DNA of 64,000 nt, from positions 1 to 64,000 of the forward strand of contig JAIUMI010000002.1 of NCBI GenBank assembly GCA_022565665.1, written 5' to 3'. Each line of letters begins with the position of its first letter. Within the stretch, counting starts at the first letter, position 1. The notes under the pieces are model-generated. The model was not told the DNA's origin, searched no databases, and saw only the letters and a program-made list of their open reading frames with translations. Position numbers and translations under genes: made by a program. Positions 58,340 through 64,000 of the stretch are shown here, piece after piece. Source of the stretch: Glycocaulis sp. GTDB taxonomy: Bacteria > Pseudomonadota > Alphaproteobacteria > Caulobacterales > Maricaulaceae.

Positions 58340-60919
58340 TTATGCCCCTTCTGCCACCGGTGCCATTTCCAGCGCGATGGTAAAGCGTTCGTCGGGGGAG
58401 AGCGAGGTGCGTGCGCCCGACGAGGCAGGCCCCATGCGCACTTCCAGCGCATTGGTGACGGCCTTGAGATCCTCCACCACCGGCCCGATCACATTTGTGA
58501 TATCGCCATCGGCATCGGAGACGATGGTCAGCACCTGTACCGGCGCTTTCATCGAGACCTGCAGCTCGCTCTTCACCTTGCGCACGCCAGCCAGAATGGA
58601 CACGAACGCGTCGCCCTCGGCGCGGAAGCCTGCCTTGTCGGCCTGCTCGTCCAGTTTCGGCCATTGGCCGCGCGCATGGATGGTGGGCGTGTCTACGCCA
58701 TCTCCGCCCGCCAGCACGTCATGCAGGGTGTCGGTGACGTAAGGTATGAAGGGCGCAAAGAGTTTGAGCTGGACGATACTGGCATGCCAGAGCGTGTGCA
58801 GGGCGGATATCTGACCGGCATCGGGCTTGCCTTCAAACCGGGTGCGGCTCTTCACGATCTCCAGATAATTGTCGCAATAGGTGCGCCAGAAGAAATCATC
58901 CGTCAGGCGCAGCGCCTGCGCATACTCGTAAGTCTCAAAGGCCTTGGTCGCCTTTTCCACCGTCTCGGAGAGCTCGCCCAAGAGCCATTTATCCATCGGA
59001 TGGGTGATGAGTCCGGCCTCGATATCGGCGCGTGGCGAAACGGGCGAAATGTCCGCCTGTTCCAGTGCCATATGGGCGAGCTTGACCGCATTCCACAGCT
59101 TGGTGACGAGCCGCTTGCCTTGGGAAAGCACGTTGGGCGCGAGCGCCGTGTCATGGCCGAGCCGCGAGGTGCCCGTCCAGTAGCGCACGGCATCGGCACC
59201 ATACTCGTCCAGCAGCTTGACCGGATCGATCACATTGCCCTTGGACTTGCTCATTTTCGAGCCATCGCTCGCCAGGCACCAGCCGGAGATCGCGATGGTT
59301 TCCCACGGAATCGTCTGCTGGTGATGGAGCGCCTTGACGATGGTGTAGAAGGCCCAGGTGCGGATGATCTCATGGGCCTGGGGGCGCAAGCTCATCGGGA
59401 AGAGGCGCTTGTGGACCTCGATATCCAGGGCCAGCTCTTCATTGATGGAGCGGGTGACAAGCTGCGGGCTGACCGAGGAGGTGGCCCAGGTGTCCATCAC
59501 GTCGCGCTCGCCCTCCACCTCATCGCTTGTGTAGCCGCGCGGCAGATCGACCGTCGGATCGACAGGCAGGTCGGCCGGATCGGGCAGGATCACCTTGCCC
59601 TCTTCACCCGGACGGCGCGAATACCACACGGGAAGCGGCACACCGAAATGGCGCTGGCGCGAGATCGCCCAGTCCCATTTCAGCCCCTCCACCCATATCT
59701 CGAAGCGCTGGCGCATATAGTCCGGCTTCCAGACGATCTCCCTGCCCTTGGCGAGGATCTGCTCTTTAAAGTCCAGCGTGCGGATGAACCATTGCGGCGT
59801 GACGATGATCTCCAGCGGCGCGCGCGAGCGCTCGGCGACCGGGATCACCTGATGGGTCGTCTCCTGCTTGAGCAGAACGCCCTTCTCGTTCAGCATATCG
59901 ACGATCGCGGCCTTGGCCGCTTCCGCCTTCTGCCCGGCCAGCGCCGCGATGGTCGCTTTTGCGCTCTCCACATCGACGCTCGGCCAGCCATCAGAGCCGA
60001 TGGGCAGATCCTCGATCATCTTGCCGTCCGGGCCGATGACGACGCGAAGCGGCAGCTTGTGCGTGCGGTACCACTGGATGTCGGTGACATCACCGAACGT
60101 GCAGCACATCACCATGCCGGTGCCCTTTTCAGGGTCAACGGTCTCGTCGGCGACAATCGGCACCGGTACACCGTAAAGCGGCGTGATGGCGCGCTTGCCG
60201 ATCAGCTCTTTCGCGCGCTTGTGCTCCGGGTGGATAATCAGTGCGCCGCAGGCCGCGATCAGTTCGGGGCGCGTCGTGGCGATGACGGCTGGCTCCCCGC
60301 CGCCTTCAATCTCGAACGCGACATAGTTCAGCTTGCCTTCGCGCTCTGTCTCTTCCACCTCGGCCTGTGCGATGGCGGTGCGGTCCGCCGGATCCCACAA
60401 GGTGGGCTCCAGCCGACGCTCCAGAAGGTCCTTCCTGTAAAGGTCCAGGAAGGACATTTGCGAGACGGTACGGCTTTCATCCGAAATCGTCTGGTATTCC
60501 CGGCTCCAGTCGACCGACAGGGCGAGCCGCGTGAAGAGATCGCGGAATTGCTGCTCGTATTCGGGGATCACCTCGCGACAGAGCGCGACAAATTCCTCCC
60601 GCGCCATGGTGCCGCCGCGCACCTTTTTCTTCTTCTCCACCAGCCGCTCGGTCGGCAGGCCGTTATCGTCCCAGCCGATCGGGTAGAGCACGTTCCTGCC
60701 CGCCATCCGGAAATAGCGCGCCATGATGTCGGCCTGCGTATAGCTGTAGACATGACCGACATGCAGCGTCCCGGAGACGGTCGGCGGGGGCGTGTCGATG
60801 ACATAATCGCTCTCCGCGGGCAGTGACGGGTCCCACTTGAAGGCCTCGTCCTTCAGCCAGCGCGCATTGCACTGATCTTCCGCCTCTTGCGGCTTGTAGC
60901 GGTCGGGAAACGGCTTCAT
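58340..60919 (-). CDS. valS: Valine--tRNA ligase (archaeal/rickettsial-type motifs)
   Basis: This 859-residue class Ia synthetase charges tRNA-Val. The HIGH signature reads H53-V-G-H56 in TPPPTVSGTLHVGH, and KMSKS is K555-M-S-K-S. The sequence YPIGWDDNGLPTERLVEKKKK replaces the GTDHAGIATQ-type segment of common bacterial ValRS, matching the archaeal and rickettsial type. Editing and anticodon-binding regions are present. The TGA-free operon continues into the methyltransferase and tricorn genes. The start ATG has GAAGG upstream. Confidence 0.95.
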   Translation of the reverse strand: MKPFPDRYKPQEAEDQCNARWLKDEAFKWDPSLPAESDYVIDTPPPTVSGTLHVGHVYSYTQADIMARYFRMAGRNVLYPIGWDDNGLPTERLVEKKKKVRGGTMAREEFVALCREVIPEYEQQFRDLFTRLALSVDWSREYQTISDESRTVSQMSFLDLYRKDLLERRLEPTLWDPADRTAIAQAEVEETEREGKLNYVAFEIEGGGEPAVIATTRPELIAACGALIIHPEHKRAKELIGKRAITPLYGVPVPIVADETVDPEKGTGMVMCCTFGDVTDIQWYRTHKLPLRVVIGPDGKMIEDLPIGSDGWPSVDVESAKATIAALAGQKAEAAKAAIVDMLNEKGVLLKQETTHQVIPVAERSRAPLEIIVTPQWFIRTLDFKEQILAKGREIVWKPDYMRQRFEIWVEGLKWDWAISRQRHFGVPLPVWYSRRPGEEGKVILPDPADLPVDPTVDLPRGYTSDEVEGERDVMDTWATSSVSPQLVTRSINEELALDIEVHKRLFPMSLRPQAHEIIRTWAFYTIVKALHHQQTIPWETIAISGWCLASDGSKMSKSKGNVIDPVKLLDEYGADAVRYWTGTSRLGHDTALAPNVLSQGKRLVTKLWNAVKLAHMALEQADISPVSPRADIEAGLITHPMDKWLLGELSETVEKATKAFETYEYAQALRLTDDFFWRTYCDNYLEIVKSRTRFEGKPDAGQISALHTLWHASIVQLKLFAPFIPYVTDTLHDVLAGGDGVDTPTIHARGQWPKLDEQADKAGFRAEGDAFVSILAGVRKVKSELQVSMKAPVQVLTIVSDADGDITNVIGPVVEDLKAVTNALEVRMGPASSGARTSLSPDERFTIALEMAPVAEGA

Positions 60920-61077
60920 GGAACGGCCTTCATGTGTGACGGGACGGGCGGGCGGAGAGCCGTTTCTCCTAGACGATTTTCGGGCCCCGTCAAACCAGCC
61001 CGCACCACAGCCGAGCCTTGCACTGCCAGCGCCAACCGGCCATGTCTGTCACAACAGCACACGAAGGACACCGCACC

Positions 61078-61629
61078 ATGAGCGAAGAGCGCGCCTTTCC
61101 CGGCTGGCGGGGCACCACCATTATCTGCGTCAGGAAAGGCAAGGCGGTCGCCATGGCGGGCGATGGGCAGGTCTCCATCGGCAATACGGTGGTCAAATCC
61201 GGCGCGAAGAAGGTCCGCCGCATTGGCGGTGGCAAGGTGATCGCAGGCTTTGCCGGTGCCACCGCCGACGCCTTTGCCCTGTTCGAGCGTCTCGAAGGCA
61301 AGCTGGAAGCCCATTCCGGCCAGCTCGCGCGGGCGTGTGTGGAGCTGGCCAAGGACTGGCGCACGGACCGTTATCTGCGCCGCCTCGAAGCCATGCTGAT
61401 CGTGGCGGACGCGAACGAGACCTTCCTCATCACCGGAGCGGGCGATGTGCTCGAACCCGAGCATGGGATCGCGGCCATCGGCTCTGGCGGCAATTTCGCG
61501 CTGTCGGCTGCGCGCGCGCTCCTCACTTACGAAGACGACCCGGAAGTGATCGCCCGCAAGGCGATGGAGATCGCGGCAGAGATCTGCGTGTTCTCGAACG
61601 GGAACCTCACCGTGGAGCGGCTGGGGTAG
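61078..61629 (+). CDS. hslV: ATP-dependent protease subunit HslV
   Basis: This 183-residue N-terminal nucleophile peptidase forms a double hexamer with the HslU unfoldase. The propeptide [12 protein letters not shown] would be removed to expose T13 in TTIICVRKG; conserved [13 protein letters not shown] and [14 protein letters not shown] follow. AAGGA lies nine bases before ATG 61078; an upstream ATG 61042 is less likely. hslU is not in the window, and the gene on the other side is the convergent serC. Divergent from valS. Confidence 0.95.
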   Translation: MSEERAFPGWRGTTIICVRKGKAVAMAGDGQVSIGNTVVKSGAKKVRRIGGGKVIAGFAGATADAFALFERLEGKLEAHSGQLARACVELAKDWRTDRYLRRLEAMLIVADANETFLITGAGDVLEPEHGIAAIGSGGNFALSAARALLTYEDDPEVIARKAMEIAAEICVFSNGNLTVERLG

Positions 61630-61671
61630 GGGTTGGTTCCGGCTCGGGGACCGGGACTCATACTCGCGTTT

Positions 61672-61729
61672 CACCGGCGATAAGCCGGTGCCCAGTCTTT
61701 TTCTGGGTCCCGACTTTCGTCGGGAAAAC
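61672..61729. terminator. Tandem hairpins between convergent hslV and serC
   Basis: Three perfect stems lie in a row: CACCGGC/GCCGGTG (61672-61690), CCCAG/CTGGG (61691-61707), and TCCCGAC/GTCGGGA (61708-61725) followed by AAAA. They fill the gap between two converging genes and may end transcription in both directions, or be REP-like repeats. Confidence 0.6.
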
Positions 61730-61750
61730 GAAACTCTTGGGGTAAAAGCC

Positions 61751-62899
61751 CTACCCCCTCACCGTCTCATACGCCCAGTCGAGCCAGGGGCAGAGGGCGG
61801 CGACATCATCGGCATCAATGGTCGGGCCGCACCAGATGCGCAGGCCCGGCGGAGCCTTGGCATAGGCGAGGATGTCGTAGGCAGCTTCCTCGCGTTCGAG
61901 CGCCTGCGCCATGGCTTTGGCGAGCGCGCGCTGCCCGTCCGCATCGAGGCCCGCCGCATCGCCGGCAAATTTCAGCGTGACCGAGGTGTTGGAGCGCGTG
62001 GCCGGATCGGCCGCGACGAACTCCACCCAATCGGTGCGTTCCACCCAGTCTTCCAGCACGGAGAGATTGGTCTCAGACCTTGCCACCAGCCCTTTAAGCC
62101 CGTCTTCCTTCATCGCCCAGCGCAGGCCATCCAGGAAGTCCTCCACGCAGAGCAGAGACGGCGTGTTGATGGTGGAGCCTTCAAACATCGCGGAGTGATC
62201 ATCGCCCGCATCAAAAAGCTGGAGCACTTTGGGCACCGGCCAGGCGGGACGATAGGTTTTCAGCCGCGCACGGGCCGCAGGGGAGAGCACAACCATGCCG
62301 TGCTGCGCTTCCCCGCCCAGGCATTTCTGCCAGGAGAGTGTGGTGATATCGAGCTTCTCCCACGGCAGCTCCATCGCAAACGCGGCCGAGGTCGCATCGC
62401 AGAAGGTGAGGCCCTCGCGAGCCTCCGGTATCCAGTCCGCATGCGGCACTTTCAGGCCCGCCGCCGTGGCATTCCACGTGAAGACGATGTCGCGCGCAGG
62501 ATCAGCTTTCGAGAGATCGGGCAGCGCACCGTAAGGCGCTTCGAAAATGCGCAGATCGTCCAGCTTCAGCTCGTCGCGGGCATCAAGAAGCCAGCGCTGG
62601 CCGAACGCGTCCCAGCTGAAAATATCGAGCCCGCGCGCGCCGGCCATGGACCACATCGCCGCCTCGAACGCACCCGTGTCGGAGGCCGGAGTGATGAGGA
62701 TGCGGTAATCCTCGGGGATTTCGAGGATGGCTGCCGCGCGCTCGATCGCTTCTTTCAGCTTCTGCTTGGGAGGCCCGGAACGGTGCGAGCGGCCAAGCGA
62801 GGTCTGTCCGAGGGCGGAGGGTTCCCAGCCCGGCCGCTTGCGGGTCGGGCCGGAGGAAAAGCGCGGATCGGCGGGCTTGATGGAAGGCTTGACCGGCAT
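61751..62899 (-). CDS. serC: Phosphoserine aminotransferase
   Basis: This 382-residue PLP enzyme converts 3-phosphohydroxypyruvate to phosphoserine. The N-terminal FSSGPTRKRPGWEPSAL is diagnostic of the alphaproteobacterial type. LTFCDATSAAFAMELPW precedes the Schiff-base lysine in S-W-Q-K192-C-L-G-G-E-A-Q-H-G. It is minus-strand, convergent with hslV, and no serA is adjacent, although serC-serA is common in this class. GGGGATT precedes the ATG. Confidence 0.93.
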   Translation of the reverse strand: MPVKPSIKPADPRFSSGPTRKRPGWEPSALGQTSLGRSHRSGPPKQKLKEAIERAAAILEIPEDYRILITPASDTGAFEAAMWSMAGARGLDIFSWDAFGQRWLLDARDELKLDDLRIFEAPYGALPDLSKADPARDIVFTWNATAAGLKVPHADWIPEAREGLTFCDATSAAFAMELPWEKLDITTLSWQKCLGGEAQHGMVVLSPAARARLKTYRPAWPVPKVLQLFDAGDDHSAMFEGSTINTPSLLCVEDFLDGLRWAMKEDGLKGLVARSETNLSVLEDWVERTDWVEFVAADPATRSNTSVTLKFAGDAAGLDADGQRALAKAMAQALEREEAAYDILAYAKAPPGLRIWCGPTIDADDVAALCPWLDWAYETVRG

Positions 62900-63044
62900 G
62901 GGCGGGAATCCCCGTAAAGACGCGCTCCCGCGATAGGCGCTTGCGCGCGCGCCGTCAAACCCCTTGCTTTATACCCTTCCGGCTTGGGCCGCTTTGAAGC
63001 CTTCAGCATGATTTTCCAGGGCCAGTTTCGCCTTTTGATTGAAA

Positions 63045-63059
63045 TTAATGAATAGTTAA
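63045..63059 (+). promoter_or_regulatory. CtrA-type box TTAA-N7-TTAA
   Basis: TTAA (63045-63048) and TTAA (63056-63059) are seven bases apart, a perfect match to the CtrA full site. It lies 40 bp upstream of the ATG of the PDZ lipoprotein gene, a usual position for CtrA regulation in Caulobacterales. The stretch 62937-63098 otherwise contains no gene. Confidence 0.6.
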
Positions 63060-63098
63060 TGCAAGGTGCCAGCCCTTTTGACGGGCGGGGACCGGCGC

Positions 63099-63977
63099 AT
63101 GGTGCTGCGGACCATTCCTGTATTGCTCGCAGGGCTGCTGGCAGGTCTTCTGGCCGCTTGCGCCAGTCTTGATCCACTGGCACCGCCAGCGCGTGATTTC
63201 CGTGACGAGACCCGCCTGCAGGCGCGAGTGATGGCGCTGGCAAGCCCGCTATTGCTGGCCAATGCCGAGCTCTGCCCCGAAACACTTGCCCATACCGGCC
63301 TCATCACGACCCACCGGGCGGACTGGGCCGACCGGCGCATGTTCGGCAGCGAGCGCAGGGGCATGGTCTGGATCGTGGCCCCGCACAGCCCTGCCGCGCG
63401 GGCCGGGCTGCAGACGGGCGATGTCATACTGGCGCTCAACGGGCGGTGGACGGCGGAAACCGCACGCGATCATGACGATCTGCGCAACCGGCGCCTGCCG
63501 CGCTCGGTCCGCACTGGCGAAGTGTCCTTGCGGATCATGCGCGAGGGCGAGGGGATGGATTTGCGCCTTGATCCCGAACCGGCCTGCGCAAGCGAGACAA
63601 GGATCATCGATGACCGCCGCAGCGCCGCCTGGATTGCTGGTGGCACGCTCTATGTCACGCGCCCTCTGGCTGGTGCGGAGCCGGAGGAGCTGGCCGTCCG
63701 GCTGGCGCTGGCGCTGGCAGCGGAAATTACCACGCAGCATGGCAAAAGCGCGGCCTGGCGGCAGATGAACCGGGCGGGCGAACGCGCGGTGCAGGCGGTC
63801 AATTTCGTGACGGGGCTGGACGCGCTGGACCATCTGGGACGGCGCACCCCGCGCGAGGAACGCCCGCCCCGCCCGCGCGCGCCGGACACTACGCAACTGG
63901 CGCTGGCGCGCGTGCTGCTGGCCGAAGCGTCCGCCTACCGGCCTGCCCCGCTGGAGTTTGCCAGCGTCCAGCCATGA
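63099..63977 (+). CDS. PDZ-domain lipoprotein
   Basis: This 292-residue protein has a lipobox L18-A-A-C21 after a hydrophobic core, then an N-terminal helical domain and a PDZ-like domain at about 90-150 (VWIVAPHSPAARAGLQTGDV). The C-terminal region has no recognised enzymatic motif. ATG 63099 is the start that puts the lipobox at position 21; the frame is open from 63066. It ends just before the window edge. A CtrA-type box sits upstream, suggesting cell-cycle-controlled expression of an envelope factor. Confidence 0.85.
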   Translation: MVLRTIPVLLAGLLAGLLAACASLDPLAPPARDFRDETRLQARVMALASPLLLANAELCPETLAHTGLITTHRADWADRRMFGSERRGMVWIVAPHSPAARAGLQTGDVILALNGRWTAETARDHDDLRNRRLPRSVRTGEVSLRIMREGEGMDLRLDPEPACASETRIIDDRRSAAWIAGGTLYVTRPLAGAEPEELAVRLALALAAEITTQHGKSAAWRQMNRAGERAVQAVNFVTGLDALDHLGRRTPREERPPRPRAPDTTQLALARVLLAEASAYRPAPLEFASVQP

Positions 63978-64000
63978 TTGACCGGCCCGGCTCCTGAGCC

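Overview
The window is GC-rich, densely coded chromosomal DNA from an alphaproteobacterium. Several markers point to the Caulobacterales/Maricaulales side (Hyphomonadaceae or Maricaulaceae-like): a TrcR/DUF1013 cell-cycle regulator, an RcdA-type CtrA-degradation adaptor, alphaproteobacterial AddAB, an SdhAF4-like DUF1674 protein, the AmgK/MurU cell-wall recycling pair, a TTAA-N7-TTAA CtrA-type box, and many secreted S9, S41 and M16 peptidases. The genus is inferred, not proven. No rRNA, tRNA, CRISPR array, prophage or recognisable defence island is visible. The one clear mobile element is the end of an IS3-family insertion sequence at the left edge.

Layout. 1-126: end of an IS3-like element. 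379-1529: divergent sdhAF4-like gene and htpX. 1704-4286: EF-hand secreted protein (-), then a small membrane protein translationally coupled to a chemoreceptor (+). 4365-5878: SDR and pyrF, overlapping. 6165-15569 (-): one long unit tsaE-amgK-murU-addB-addA-trxA with overlapping starts, joining tRNA t6A modification, peptidoglycan sugar recycling and double-strand-break repair. 15671-17263 (+): ferredoxin reductase and [2Fe-2S] ferredoxin. 17260-21041 (-): kynB-kynU followed by an SMP-30-like protein and an SDR. 21183-25622 (-): SDR, secreted S9 peptidase, DUF465 protein, TIGR02444 protein and ubiX. 25720-28675 (+): second DUF465 protein, TPR protein, SDR, and an ArsR-AHSA1 fusion regulator.

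28700-31510: cell-cycle neighbourhood (trcR, quinone oxidoreductase, DUF1192, rcdA). 31519-32040: palindromic repeats and rpmE. 32268-35783 (-): efp, inositol-monophosphatase-like suhB, and a MotA/TolQ-OmpA envelope pair. 35891-41496 (-): gap-pgk-fba-thiE-Sel1-GH108 muramidase. 41619-48496 (-): FKBP lipoprotein and argE, S9 peptidase, M16 lipoprotein peptidase. 48613-54357: orphan double-ATPase ABC protein (-) and divergent eight-PAS histidine kinase (+). 54371-60919 (-): valS (archaeal/rickettsial-type motifs), methyltransferase, tricorn-type protease. 61078-62899: convergent hslV and serC. 63099-63977: PDZ lipoprotein behind the CtrA-type box.

How the genes fit together: most of the window is core metabolism and envelope maintenance. 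Four large peptidases or dipeptidases plus a peptide-type ABC ATPase suggest a protein-degrading, peptide-using marine heterotroph. Amino-acid handling (kynB/kynU, argE, serC), lower glycolysis (gap, pgk, fba) and wall recycling (amgK, murU, GH108) support that picture. Start codons were chosen by Shine-Dalgarno spacing, overlap with the upstream stop, and signal-peptide position. Several are GTG or TTG.
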